Assembly (NCBI GenBank): GCA_905181705.1
Contig: CAJIYP010000003.1
Coordinates: forward strand, 1 to 64,000
Length of the DNA: 64,000 nt
Source of the DNA: Cryomorphaceae bacterium BACL29 MAG-121220-bin8
GTDB lineage: Bacteria > Bacteroidota > Bacteroidia > Flavobacteriales > Flavobacteriaceae
Reading direction: 5' to 3'
A model generated the notes under the pieces. It was given only the letters and a program-made list of their open reading frames with translations, was not told where the DNA came from and ran no database searches. The first letter of the stretch is position 1. Every line of letters starts with the position of its first letter. Shown piece after piece: positions 26,217 through 36,950 of this stretch. Both the position numbers and the translations under genes were made by a program.

Positions 26217-27023
26217 TTAAAAGCAGTTGCACCAGAAAACATTGAATATCATTGTAAGCACATTACTCACATCCCAAGAACTTATATCTTTATTAAATAA
26301 TTTAGCACCAGAAAACATCTCTTCCATAGAAAAAACTTTACTAGTATCCCAGTTACTAATATCTCCATTAAAATTATTAGCAAACTTAAACATCATTTCC
26401 ATATTAATCCCCTTGCTTGGAGCCCAACTACCAATATCTTGATTAAAAGATTGAGCTCCATAAAACATGCGACTCATATCTGTCACATTGCTAACATCCC
26501 AACTCCCAATATATTGATTAAATGATCTATTGTAACTAAACATAGCAGACATATCAGTCACATTGCTGACATTCCAACCTGAAATATCTTGATTAAAAGT
26601 TGAATATTGAAACATCAAAGCCATATTAGTCACATTGTTAACATCCCAACCTGAAATATCCTGATTAAAAACACCAGCAACATTTTGACCTCCAGCAAAC
26701 ATTAAATACATTGTAGTCACATTGCTAACATCCCAACCTGAAATATCCTGATTAAAAACACCTTCAGCAAACATTTTACTCATATCTTTCACGTTGCTAA
26801 CATCCCAACCTGAAATATCCGAATTAAAAGCATTATTAGTAGAAAACATTTGCGACATATTAGTCACATTACTAACATCCCAACTACTGAGATTTTGGTT
26901 AAAAGAATTTGCTCCATAAAACATAAAACTCATATCAGTAACTTTACTTACATCCCATTTGTTTATATCCTGATTGAAAGCAGTACGAGCAAACATAGTG
27001 TTCATATCAGTCACTTTACTCAC
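26217..27023 (-). CDS. BspA-like protein, middle fragment of DUF285 repeats
   Basis: 268 residues consisting almost entirely of BspA/DUF285 repeats of about 25 residues ('[18 protein letters not shown]'), about ten in number. No signal peptide or true start is present. The ORF continues in another frame on both sides: upstream near 27050-27066 one base too many separates '..MFSE' from 'SFNQDIS', and downstream near 26245 one extra A separates 'VLTMIF' from '[10 protein letters not shown]'. A further short in-frame piece (about 26160-26241) belongs to the same original gene but is in none of the listed ORFs. Confidence 0.75.
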   Translation of the reverse strand: MSKVTDMNTMFARTAFNQDINKWDVSKVTDMSFMFYGANSFNQNLSSWDVSNVTNMSQMFSTNNAFNSDISGWDVSNVKDMSKMFAEGVFNQDISGWDVSNVTTMYLMFAGGQNVAGVFNQDISGWDVNNVTNMALMFQYSTFNQDISGWNVSNVTDMSAMFSYNRSFNQYIGSWDVSNVTDMSRMFYGAQSFNQDIGSWAPSKGINMEMMFKFANNFNGDISNWDTSKVFSMEEMFSGAKLFNKDISSWDVSNVLTMIFNVFWCNCF

Positions 27024-27045
27024 ATCCCAACCTGAAATATCTTGA

Positions 27046-28068
27046 TTAAATGAACGGACATTCAGAAAACATACTACCCATATTAGTCACATTACTCACA
27101 TCCCAAGAACTTAAATCTTGGTTAAAAGAACTGGCAGCAGAAAACATACTACCCATATTAGTCACATTACTCACATCCCAAGAACTTAAATCTTGGTTAA
27201 AAGAATTGGCAGCAGAAAACATAGCTGACATATCAGTCACATTACTTACATCCCAGCGTCCAATGTCTTGGTTGAATTTTGAACCGTTATACGATCCCAA
27301 AAAAATACCCGACATATCTGTCACGTTACTTACATCCCAACTGGAAATGTCTTGATTGAAATCTTCTTTTGCTTCAAAAAGAATTTTCATACCAGTGACA
27401 AGTGTAGTTACAACTTTTGTTACATCTTCATCATTGTCTGCCATTGATTTTAAGATAGTATTATCCACAGCAGTATAAGTGACACCTCCTAACTCTCCCT
27501 TAGTTCCTGCCGTTACCCAATCATAAGCTTTTATAGTAACCCCATTCTCATCTAAATAAAAAGGGATTAATGTCTCAAAAACTGCAGTTACTGTTTTAGG
27601 TTTATCAATAGTAATTTCCTTTGGATTCTCTGTTCCTGTCAAATCTCCACTCCATTGCTTGAATTTCCATCCAGCAGAGGGTGTTGCTGTTAATTCCACT
27701 ACCGTTCCACTATTGTAATCCGTAGCAGCACCTGCTTTTATTATCTTCTCTGTGATTGTTCCTTCTCCTTCAACAGCTGTGGTTAAAGCATATTTCTTTT
27801 TAACAAAGTTTGCAACCACTGTTTTATCAGAATTCATTACAACAGTTGTTTCTGAACCGCCCATAGCTCCTGTCCAGTTTTTGAATTCATATTCTGCAGC
27901 TGCGGTAGCAGTTAAGTTAGCCGTGTCTCCTTCATTATACTGCCTTGTGTCTGGCAAGACTGTTCCGGCTTCCACAGGATTAGAAGAGGTGGTTAAGGTA
28001 AATTTTATTGTTTCCTTGGTACAAGAAAATAAAAATAATACCGATAAAAATAAAATGAATTTTTTCAT
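27046..28068 (-). CDS. BspA-like lipoprotein, N-terminal fragment
   Basis: 340 residues. It has a lipobox ('LFLFSCTKE'), two InlB B-type repeats and the 'FYLDENGVTIKAYDW' linker, then four DUF285 repeats before the frame ends in 'MFSECPFI'. The first ~180 residues match the gene at 1-1140 almost perfectly, with one visible residue change (KQWSGD against KQWNGD). The intact gene would span 25548-28068 and encode about 830 residues. A repeated 66-75 bp unit ('[19 protein letters not shown]') is itself nearly duplicated at 27080-27200, which favours slippage. Confidence 0.85.
   Translation of the reverse strand: MKKFILFLSVLFLFSCTKETIKFTLTTSSNPVEAGTVLPDTRQYNEGDTANLTATAAAEYEFKNWTGAMGGSETTVVMNSDKTVVANFVKKKYALTTAVEGEGTITEKIIKAGAATDYNSGTVVELTATPSAGWKFKQWSGDLTGTENPKEITIDKPKTVTAVFETLIPFYLDENGVTIKAYDWVTAGTKGELGGVTYTAVDNTILKSMADNDEDVTKVVTTLVTGMKILFEAKEDFNQDISSWDVSNVTDMSGIFLGSYNGSKFNQDIGRWDVSNVTDMSAMFSAANSFNQDLSSWDVSNVTNMGSMFSAASSFNQDLSSWDVSNVTNMGSMFSECPFI
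27518..28047. repeat. Long direct repeat, copy 2 (partner 590-1119)
   Basis: Second copy of the ~530-bp near-identical segment described at 590-1119, in the same orientation and 26,928 bp away. Recombination between the copies would delete the uronate, arginine and xylose genes between them. Confidence 0.85.
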
Positions 28069-28116
28069 AATTAATATATAAAATAGTAAGAGTTAAAATT
28101 GTGTTGGACTAACACT

Positions 28117-28587
28117 CTATTTGGTACTTCTTTCGTAAGCAAAACCGCCTTTTTTACCCTCAGACCAAGACGTGATTTTTACACTTAAGTACGTGTCATC
28201 ATCAACTAAATACATCACTAGATTTTTACCAATAGCATCTTTTGGTTTACTAACTGCTGTTCTGAATTTTGTAAATGAAAGAGTTTCGATTTGACTTAAT
28301 GTACCAATAGCCCATTTAGTACCAACGGGACTATTTGTTTTATCAGCGACGCTTTCTTTTACAATGTTATAAAATTGACCGCCATCATTTCCTCTGGTAA
28401 TCCATACATTAGATGTTAATCGGTCTTGATTGGCCTGAGCGGTAGGATCTGAACCCTCTGATTTGGTAAATGTTATAGTTGCTCCATTCCAAATAGTTGC
28501 AGAATTTGTGAAAGTGTTTTCACCTTCGTCACTGGAGGAACAAGAAATAATTAATAGGCTTATTAAAAGTAGTTTTATTTTATTCAT
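28117..28587 (-). CDS. Small lipoprotein equal to the BspA-like protein's terminal domain
   Basis: 156 residues with a lipobox ('LLIISCSSSDEG'). The mature part ('IWNGATITFTKSEGSDPT' to 'GGFAYERSTK') aligns end to end with the C-terminal domain of the BspA-like gene just downstream, including 'NSPVGTKWAIGT', 'QIETLSFTKFRTAV' and 'GKNLVMYL'. I do not recognise the domain family; it seems beta-rich and soluble. It lies 48 bp upstream of the BspA-like gene in the same direction, so both may be made together. The function is unknown. Confidence 0.75.
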   Translation of the reverse strand: MNKIKLLLISLLIISCSSSDEGENTFTNSATIWNGATITFTKSEGSDPTAQANQDRLTSNVWITRGNDGGQFYNIVKESVADKTNSPVGTKWAIGTLSQIETLSFTKFRTAVSKPKDAIGKNLVMYLVDDDTYLSVKITSWSEGKKGGFAYERSTK

Positions 28588-28706
28588 AGTTGTAAAAGTA
28601 AAGAAAACATCCTAATTGAAATCTTATTAAAAGTTTTATTTATAAATTATAAGTATTTATTATTTAGAATTGAAATATTTTTCTTTTAATACTTGAACTT
28701 CTGGTA

Positions 28707-28714
28707 TATATTTG
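28707..28714 (+). promoter_or_regulatory. Candidate -7 box of katG
   Basis: TATATTTG, a full match to TAnnTTTG, lies 37 bp before the katG ATG. No TTG stands at the usual distance upstream, so activator help may be needed, which would be normal for a peroxide-inducible gene. No OxyR site can be identified by eye. Confidence 0.4.
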
Positions 28715-28730
28715 TGTATATAATTCATAA

Positions 28731-30902
<2,172 letters not shown>

Positions 30903-30937
30903 TGACGATTAACATGTTAATTATAAAATATATTTAA

Positions 30938-30969
30938 GAAAAACCAGCTATTAAGCTGGTTTTTCTTTT
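30938..30969. terminator. Bidirectional intrinsic terminator after katG
   Basis: GAAAAACCAGCT-atta-AGCTGGTTTTTC followed by TTTT, with A-rich sequence before it. It ends katG and also serves the convergent gene ending at 30982. Confidence 0.9.
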
Positions 30970-30981
30970 AAAAATTAATTT

Positions 30982-31737
30982 TTAATTTATTTGAGTACTT
31001 AATTCCATATTTAAATGGTGTCTCTCTGTTGTTCTACTATACATTTCAAGAGCATCATTATATAATCCCGCATCTCTTCTGTATGCTTCCCAACCAAACA
31101 TATCATTGTATAGTTCTTCTTCACTTTTTTCACTATCAGGATAGCTTCCTGACTCACCATAACTATTGAAACCTTCACAAATAATGTATTCATTTGTATT
31201 TCCTCCAGACATTACTCTAAATACTCCGACAATGCCAGAAAAATTATTTTTTTCCTGAACCATTTTTAATCTTCTTAAGAAATTTATAACATCTTGGTCT
31301 TTTCCAGGTTTAATAATTCTTTTATTTACCAGCATATACTTAAATTGATTTTCTGGTTTCCAATTATAAGAAATCCAATCAAGTCTTCTCCAGACTTTCC
31401 AGCCTGTTGATTCTTCAATAAATGGGTCCACTTTTTCACTCCAGTATTTTAATTCATCACTTCTATCATCCTGAGAATTCATAAAGTCCCAATCTTTCCA
31501 TCCAATAACTCTAGAATACATACCTTGATTTTCACCATCCATTATATTAAAAGTATACATAGCTGTTTCTGTTGAATTATTAAATTTTTTCATTTTTTTT
31601 GCTGCAGCAGCCTCAAATTCTTCATTCATACCTTTTTTAACTTTGAGCTCATAGGTCATCCAAATTTCTGGACCATCTTGAGCGGACAAAATAATAGTAA
31701 AAAGCATAGTAAAAACAAATAAAATTGATTTTTTCAT
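30982..31737 (-). CDS. Secreted protein, likely tandem dimeric alpha+beta barrel (ABM-like) domains
   Basis: 251 residues with a signal peptide ending at 'ILSAQDG'. Two similar halves can be seen: 'WMTYELKVKKGMNEEFEAAA' and 'YMLVNKRIIKPGKDQDVINFL' each resemble the strand-helix opening of dimeric alpha+beta barrel (ABM/EthD-like) domains. No catalytic motif is evident. Size and layout recall the secreted proteins at 38528 and 40693. The upstream region shares the motif TTTTATATATTTAAG with 38528. Function unknown. Confidence 0.55.
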   Translation of the reverse strand: MKKSILFVFTMLFTIILSAQDGPEIWMTYELKVKKGMNEEFEAAAAKKMKKFNNSTETAMYTFNIMDGENQGMYSRVIGWKDWDFMNSQDDRSDELKYWSEKVDPFIEESTGWKVWRRLDWISYNWKPENQFKYMLVNKRIIKPGKDQDVINFLRRLKMVQEKNNFSGIVGVFRVMSGGNTNEYIICEGFNSYGESGSYPDSEKSEEELYNDMFGWEAYRRDAGLYNDALEMYSRTTERHHLNMELSTQIN

Positions 31738-31832
31738 AATATATATTTTTTTAAAATTAATAACTTAAATATATAAAAAATACTTTATAGAATGTTTTAA
31801 ATTAGTGATAATAAATAATATTGATTAATAAA

Positions 31833-32651
31833 TTACATTTTAAATGTAGAAATTACTGGATGGTGATCAGAAGCCCATCTATCAAAATTTGTTTTCAAAT
31901 GAACATGACTGGAATTTAATAGTCTTATGTTTTTTTTAAAAATATAATCTATTCTCTTTGTAGAATTAGATTTTAAATCAAAACCATTATATGTACCGTA
32001 TAATTTATTTTCTTTAGCCATTTCTATATTAACATCATTAAACGATTTTTGAAGTTTTTTAATTGGATTTGAATCATCTGATAGGTTAAAGTCTCCAGTA
32101 ATAATTATTGGATTTTCCTTATTCGTTATTTGAGTAATTTTATTAATAATTAAATCCACTGACTTTTCTCTAGCTATCTCACCAATGTGATCAAAATGTG
32201 TATTAAATATCCATATTTTATTTTTGGAATTTATCTGTTCAAACAATGCATAAGTACATATTCTTTCCATTGCTGCGTCCCATCCTATTGAAATTTGTTC
32301 TGGTGTTTCAGATAACCAAAATGTATTGGATTTAACTAAATTAAATTTTGATTTATTATAAAAAATTGGACTATACTCACCCTTAGTTTTTCCATCATCA
32401 CGTCCTACTCCAACAAAATCATAATCTGAAAGTTCAGAGTTTAAGTATTGAAGTTGTTGATGAGTAACTTCTTGAAATCCTATAAAATCAGGACTTTGAT
32501 TAAAAACAAAACTTATAATTTCTGTTCTTCTATTTTCCCAAATATCCTTCCCATCATTGGGGTTATTATATCTGATGTTATAAGAAATTACTTTTATTTC
32601 ATTAGAAAATAAAATGGTAAAAATCAAATAAGAATATAGAAGAATTTTCAT
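31833..32651 (-). CDS. Secreted endonuclease/exonuclease/phosphatase family protein
   Basis: 272 residues; the N-terminal 17 residues look like a signal peptide. EEP (DNase I-like) motifs are complete: 'VISYNIRYNN', 'DFIGFQEVTHQQL' (metal Glu), 'FNTHFDHIG' (catalytic His), 'IITGDFNLSDDS' (Asp and Asn), 'KRIDYIF' and 'WASDHHPVISTF' (Asp-His pair). It hydrolyses phosphodiester or phosphomonoester bonds outside the cytoplasm, perhaps in phosphate scavenging, as suggested also by the glycerophosphodiesterase at 35611. The exact substrate is open. Confidence 0.9.
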   Translation of the reverse strand: MKILLYSYLIFTILFSNEIKVISYNIRYNNPNDGKDIWENRRTEIISFVFNQSPDFIGFQEVTHQQLQYLNSELSDYDFVGVGRDDGKTKGEYSPIFYNKSKFNLVKSNTFWLSETPEQISIGWDAAMERICTYALFEQINSKNKIWIFNTHFDHIGEIAREKSVDLIINKITQITNKENPIIITGDFNLSDDSNPIKKLQKSFNDVNIEMAKENKLYGTYNGFDLKSNSTKRIDYIFKKNIRLLNSSHVHLKTNFDRWASDHHPVISTFKM

Positions 32652-32714
32652 TTTTGTTTAATAACATTATTTATATCAGGTAAAATACTAATACATTTTA
32701 TATATTGTTAATTG

Positions 32715-33812
32715 ATGAAGATTTTTTTTCTATATTTTTTTATTTTATTTTTTTTAAGCTGTAGCAATACTAAAACAATTAAAATTGATTTAGAAAATGA
32801 AATTATTATTCCAAAAACCTACAACGTTTTCAAAACATCTGAAAAAATTATAATTGATGGTAAGGACAATGAGGATAGTTGGAAAAAATCTATATTCTCT
32901 GAAGATTTTATTGATATAGAGGGAGTAATTAAACCTAAGCAAAAAACAAATATGAAAATGATGTGGGATGAAAAATTCCTATATATTTTTGCAAAATTAG
33001 AAGAAAATCATATTTGGGGAGATATTACTGAAAGAGACAAGATTATTTATTACAATAATGATTTTGAAGTTTTTATTAATCCAAATAATCATGTGTTTAG
33101 TTATGGTGAAATTGAAATTAATGCATTAGGAACAGAATGGGATTTATTTTTAAACAAACCTTACAGACTAAAAGGAAAAGCAGATAGTAAATGGAATATT
33201 AAAGAATTAAAATCTGCAGTTTTCATAAATGGAACCATTAATAATCCTAATGACATCGACAATTATTGGACGGTAGAAATGGCAATTCCTATTAAAGAAA
33301 TCTCACAGCTCAAAGATCCTTTTGATTACCATTACCCAAAATCAAATGACATATGGAGGATTAATTTTTCAAGAGTTAATTGGGATTATGAACTAAATAA
33401 AGGTAAATATTCAAGAAAGAAAAAAAACGGAAAATATCTACCTGAATACAATTGGGTTTGGTCTTCTCAAGGATTAATAAATATGCATGTTCCTGAAAAT
33501 TGGGGTTTTCTTGTTTTTTCAGAAAAAAATTTGGGATCTAATATAAGTTTTAACCATTCAAAAAAATTAATAGTTGAACAAACGCTTTATGCTTTATTTA
33601 GAAAAGTTTCTTTTAAAGAATTTAGATACTTAAAGGATTTAAAAAATAATAGTCAAATTAACTTTGAAAATATAGTTTATAACAATAGAGAAATTTCATG
33701 TAATTTTCTCAAAACAGAAACTGGATTTATTATTAATGCTTATGATTATAACAATAATATTAAATTATCTATTTCTGAAAATGGATTAATTAAAAATTTA
33801 ACAAATGATTAA
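32715..33812 (+). CDS. CBM9-like carbohydrate-binding lipoprotein
   Basis: 365 residues from ATG 32715; the track's start one codon earlier is TTG. Lipobox 'FFLSCSNTK'. A CBM9-like domain occupies about residues 35-250: 'IDGKDNEDSWKKS', 'MKMMWDEKFLYIFAKLEE', 'NDFEVFINPNNH' and 'DIWRINFSRVNWDYE'. It is a typical Bacteroidota carbohydrate-binding outer-membrane lipoprotein. The C-terminal 100 residues are not recognised. It overlaps the downstream GH10-like gene by 8 bp, so both are translated together and probably act on the same glycan at the surface. Confidence 0.8.
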   Translation: MKIFFLYFFILFFLSCSNTKTIKIDLENEIIIPKTYNVFKTSEKIIIDGKDNEDSWKKSIFSEDFIDIEGVIKPKQKTNMKMMWDEKFLYIFAKLEENHIWGDITERDKIIYYNNDFEVFINPNNHVFSYGEIEINALGTEWDLFLNKPYRLKGKADSKWNIKELKSAVFINGTINNPNDIDNYWTVEMAIPIKEISQLKDPFDYHYPKSNDIWRINFSRVNWDYELNKGKYSRKKKNGKYLPEYNWVWSSQGLINMHVPENWGFLVFSEKNLGSNISFNHSKKLIVEQTLYALFRKVSFKEFRYLKDLKNNSQINFENIVYNNREISCNFLKTETGFIINAYDYNNNIKLSISENGLIKNLTND

Positions 33813-34863
33813 AAAAATTGTTTTTTCAATTTGTGTTCTATTTTGTCTTTCATGTTCAAATCGGGAAAAAAATAAAGTATTTACTTTTAGTACTTGGACT
33901 GGAGCTGGCAAAGATTTTGATAAAAAAACTTGGGAGAAGAAAATTAGTTTTTATGATTCTCTAGGAATAAGTGAAATTCTTGTTAGTGGCTCCCCCTCTG
34001 TTTTAGAAAAAATTATTCCAATTGCAAATGAAAAAAATATAAAAGTTCATGGTTGGATGTGGACTGTAAATCGTCCTGGAGACACAATAGCTAACAAAAA
34101 TCCTGAATGGTATTCTGTAAATAGAAACGGAGACAATTCTTTAGAATATAGAGCTTATGTGGATTATTATCAATGGTTAAGCCCTTTTCATCCAGATGCT
34201 AGACAGCACATAATTAACAATGCAAAAAAACTAATGAATGTAAAAGGTTTAGCTTCTATTCACCTAGACTATGTAAGGTATCCAGATGTGATTCTTGGGG
34301 CTGACCTGCAACCAAAATATAATATTGTGCAAGAAAATGAAATGCCCCAATACGACTATGGGTACCATCCAATTGCAAGAAAAAAATTCAAAGAAATTTT
34401 CAACAAAGATCCAATAGATTTTAAAAATCCAGAATTGTCAACAGAATGGAGACAATTTAGATTAAATGCAATAACTACACTTGTAAATGAGATTATTGAT
34501 ATTGCGCACTCTAAAAATAAAAAAGTGACTGCTGCTGTTTTTCCTTTTCCTGAAATGTCTAGACAAATGGTTAGACAAGCGTGGGATGATTGGAATTTAG
34601 ATGCTGCATACCCTATGTTGTATCAAAACTTTTATAGAGAAAATATAAACTGGATTGGGTTTGCTACAAAACAAGGTGTAAACGACGTTAATTTTCCGAT
34701 ATTTTCAGGTTTATACGTTGGTGCTTTAAAAGAATCAAATGATTTTGAAGAAGCTATTATTATTTCAAAAGAAAATGGTGCTAGTGGAATCTCTATTTTC
34801 ACAGCTGATGGATTAAATAAAGAACAACAAGCAGTTTTAGTGAAACTAAAAAACAAACTCTAA
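33805..34863 (+). CDS. GHL10-like putative glycoside hydrolase lipoprotein
   Basis: 352 residues with a lipobox ('LFCLSCSNRE'). It has a TIM-barrel of the glycosyl-hydrolase-like 10/DUF187-type: 'KVHGWMWTVNRPGD', 'GLASIHLDYVRYPD' (a family-conserved Asp-Tyr-Arg-Tyr-Pro), 'WRQFRLNAITTLVNEI', and 'WNLDAAYPMLYQNFY'. Members are thought to hydrolyse glycans, but few have been studied. The 8-bp overlap with the CBM9-like gene suggests a binding/cutting pair. The gene is followed by a membrane protein of unknown role. Confidence 0.78.
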   Translation: MIKKIVFSICVLFCLSCSNREKNKVFTFSTWTGAGKDFDKKTWEKKISFYDSLGISEILVSGSPSVLEKIIPIANEKNIKVHGWMWTVNRPGDTIANKNPEWYSVNRNGDNSLEYRAYVDYYQWLSPFHPDARQHIINNAKKLMNVKGLASIHLDYVRYPDVILGADLQPKYNIVQENEMPQYDYGYHPIARKKFKEIFNKDPIDFKNPELSTEWRQFRLNAITTLVNEIIDIAHSKNKKVTAAVFPFPEMSRQMVRQAWDDWNLDAAYPMLYQNFYRENINWIGFATKQGVNDVNFPIFSGLYVGALKESNDFEEAIIISKENGASGISIFTADGLNKEQQAVLVKLKNKL

Positions 34864-34926
34864 TTCAAATATTTTAATATTAATTTTCGAAAAACTTTTC
34901 ATTAACTTGTTGTTAATAAAAATGTT

Positions 34927-35550
34927 ATGAACTTATGTAACTTAAGCTCTGATGAATTATGGATAGCAACAAGACTTTATTTTTTTGCTCTATCTCCTAT
35001 TTGTTTGTCAATTTATTATTTGAAAAATAAAAAAGTTTCTATTAGCATAGCTCTAACACTTTGCTTTTCTTTTTTAATAGCAGCTATAGGCTGGGAAATA
35101 TGGATTAATTATGGTCTTTCTGGGGGTCTCCCTGTTAGTGAAAGAAGATCTGAAATGTTGAATTGTGCTATTCCACAAGACATAAATTGGCTATTAAATT
35201 CTCTGGGGGATGTTCTAGTTGTATGGGTAGGTTTGTTTTTAATAAAAAAATTATTTAAAGCCAAATCTCCATTAAAAAAATGGAATTGGTCAGCTTTTGT
35301 AGTGTTATTTATTTGGTTTATTGGTCAAAACATATATGTAGAAGCTTTTTTCTATCATTTACAATTAGGAAATAATGGAGACCTTTCTTGGGCCCCATTT
35401 AATCCTCTTGGATCTTATTATAACCCAATTTTATTTGAAATAATGAATAGACCTATTACTTTTCAATCACAAAGTACGTGGGTATTAATGAGTCCTGTGG
35501 TGTATTATATTGCAATATATTTTAATAACAAATTTGACAAAACATTTTAA
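34927..35550 (+). CDS. Integral membrane protein, unknown family
   Basis: 207 residues with about five or six hydrophobic segments (around 15-32, 36-58, 90-106, 120-140, 180-200). Polar, possibly functional segments lie between: 'GGLPVSERRSEMLNCAIP', 'WEIWINYGLSGG', and 'YVEAFFYHLQLGNNGDLSW'. I do not recognise the family. The gene stands alone between a putative glycosidase and a glycerophosphodiesterase. Confidence 0.55.
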   Translation: MNLCNLSSDELWIATRLYFFALSPICLSIYYLKNKKVSISIALTLCFSFLIAAIGWEIWINYGLSGGLPVSERRSEMLNCAIPQDINWLLNSLGDVLVVWVGLFLIKKLFKAKSPLKKWNWSAFVVLFIWFIGQNIYVEAFFYHLQLGNNGDLSWAPFNPLGSYYNPILFEIMNRPITFQSQSTWVLMSPVVYYIAIYFNNKFDKTF

Positions 35551-35610
35551 AGTTTTCATTAAAACATTTTTTAATCAAATTCTTAATGTACTAAATTATA
35601 AAAATTAATT

Positions 35611-36348
35611 ATGAAATTATTTTTAAGCTTTTTGTTCATATTTTTTAGTTCAATAACTCAATCTGATCAATTAGTAATTGGTCATAGAGGGGCAAAAGGT
35701 CATATAGCAGAAAACACATTAGTATCTATCAAAAAAGCTATTGAACTTGGAGCAGACGGAATTGAAATTGATGTATTTCTTTGTAAGTCTGGAGAAATAG
35801 TAGTATTTCACGATAAAAAGTTAGATTATTTAACAAATGGAAAAGGACTTATTGAAAGCAAAACTTTGAGTGAATTAAAAAAACTGAGAGTACTTGGAAC
35901 TAATGAGCAAATCCCTACTTTAAATGAAGTTTTTGATATTATTGATAAAAATACTTTTTTAAACATCGAACTAAAAGGTTCAAATACTGCAAAATCATCT
36001 TTAGATATTGTCAAGGAGCAATTAAATAATAATAAGGTTTCATATAATAATATTTTGTTTTCTAGTTTCAACTGGGAGGAATTACAAGACCTAAGAGATT
36101 TAGATTCTAAAATAAAGATAGCTCTTGTTACTGGAAAAGATCCATTGATGGCGATAGGTCCAGCTTTGAAACTTGGTGCAATAGCTATTAATCCAACTTA
36201 TAAAAAATTAAATAAAAAAGTTATTGAAGAAATATTTAAAGCAGGACTTAAAGTATATACTTGGACAGTAAACGACAAAGAGGATATTAAAAGAATGAAA
36301 AAATTAGGAGTAAATGGAATAATAACTGATTTTCCAGAAAGAATATAG
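35611..36348 (+). CDS. Secreted glycerophosphodiester phosphodiesterase
   Basis: 245 residues with a signal peptide ('SSITQSDQ'). GDPD hallmarks: 'VIGHRGAKGHIAENT' (catalytic His and metal Glu), 'GADGIEIDVFLCKSGEIVVFHD' split into metal Glu/Asp and catalytic His, and a terminal 'VYTWTVNDKEDIKRMKKLGVNG'. It releases glycerol 3-phosphate from glycerophosphodiesters in the periplasm with a divalent metal. It is comparable to UgpQ/GlpQ, but the signal peptide makes it a periplasmic form. Confidence 0.93.
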   Translation: MKLFLSFLFIFFSSITQSDQLVIGHRGAKGHIAENTLVSIKKAIELGADGIEIDVFLCKSGEIVVFHDKKLDYLTNGKGLIESKTLSELKKLRVLGTNEQIPTLNEVFDIIDKNTFLNIELKGSNTAKSSLDIVKEQLNNNKVSYNNILFSSFNWEELQDLRDLDSKIKIALVTGKDPLMAIGPALKLGAIAINPTYKKLNKKVIEEIFKAGLKVYTWTVNDKEDIKRMKKLGVNGIITDFPERI

Positions 36349-36362
36349 TCTAGATTTTAACT

Positions 36363-36950
36363 TTAAAGTAGAGTTTTAGTCATAAACTCTTTTGCAAAAA
36401 GAAAAGAATTCTTTCTAGCTTCTTTATTTCCACCGATAGTTACCCCTCTAGTTGTGCAGAACAAAAATCCAATTTTCTGTAGAAATGAATTGGACATTGG
36501 AATATTTAAGTAATTCATTAAAACATAACCATCATCAGTCAATTTAAAAATACAATCTTTGAAACTATATCCATTTTCATTAGTTTCTATTTTTCCATCT
36601 CTGTCGAAACCATGGTGTGAGTCTTTGTAAATGGTAAGGCCAATGTTTGATTTAATTTTAAGTTTATCTACTAAATTATTACAAGAATCCGAAGGAGTCC
36701 AATCATCTAATTCACCAATTAAAATATGAATTGGAGAATTAGTAAAATCTAAATTTTCTGGTTCAAAAAAACAGGGGGGATAAAAAGCTAAGTGTGATGC
36801 AAACTGAAGATCTTTATTGATAGCATTTTTCAAAGGAATCCATGCAGAAAAAAATGTAACTGCTCCTCCTAAACTCCAGCCAGTAATAGAAATTTTATTT
36901 TTTATAATATTGGGATGATCTGATAATATTTCCAAGTGCTCTGTAGGCAT
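36363..36950 (-). CDS. Alpha/beta hydrolase (dienelactone hydrolase-like), C-terminal part (frameshifted)
   Basis: 195 residues, the C-terminal half of a hydrolase whose N-terminal half is at 36895-37320. It carries the nucleophile elbow 'ITGWSLGGAVTFFSA' (GxSxG), the acid Asp in 'ILIGELDDWTP', and the catalytic His in 'KDSHHGFDRDG'. The split comes from one extra G: removing it turns 'AYRALGNIIR' into 'AYRALEILSDH' and joins the frames. This is again a single-base indel in a short run. Confidence 0.85.
   Translation of the reverse strand: MPTEHLEILSDHPNIIKNKISITGWSLGGAVTFFSAWIPLKNAINKDLQFASHLAFYPPCFFEPENLDFTNSPIHILIGELDDWTPSDSCNNLVDKLKIKSNIGLTIYKDSHHGFDRDGKIETNENGYSFKDCIFKLTDDGYVLMNYLNIPMSNSFLQKIGFLFCTTRGVTIGGNKEARKNSFLFAKEFMTKTLL

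Noticed and set aside
25722-27355. Plus-strand ORFs at 25722, 26067, 26227, 26850 and 27050
   Set aside because: Antisense shadows of the BspA-like fragments; repetitive only because the sense strand is.
26217-28000. Repeated 'cacattactcacatccca' segments as CRISPR or regulatory repeats
   Set aside because: They are the complement of the 'WDVSNVTNM' codons of DUF285 repeats.
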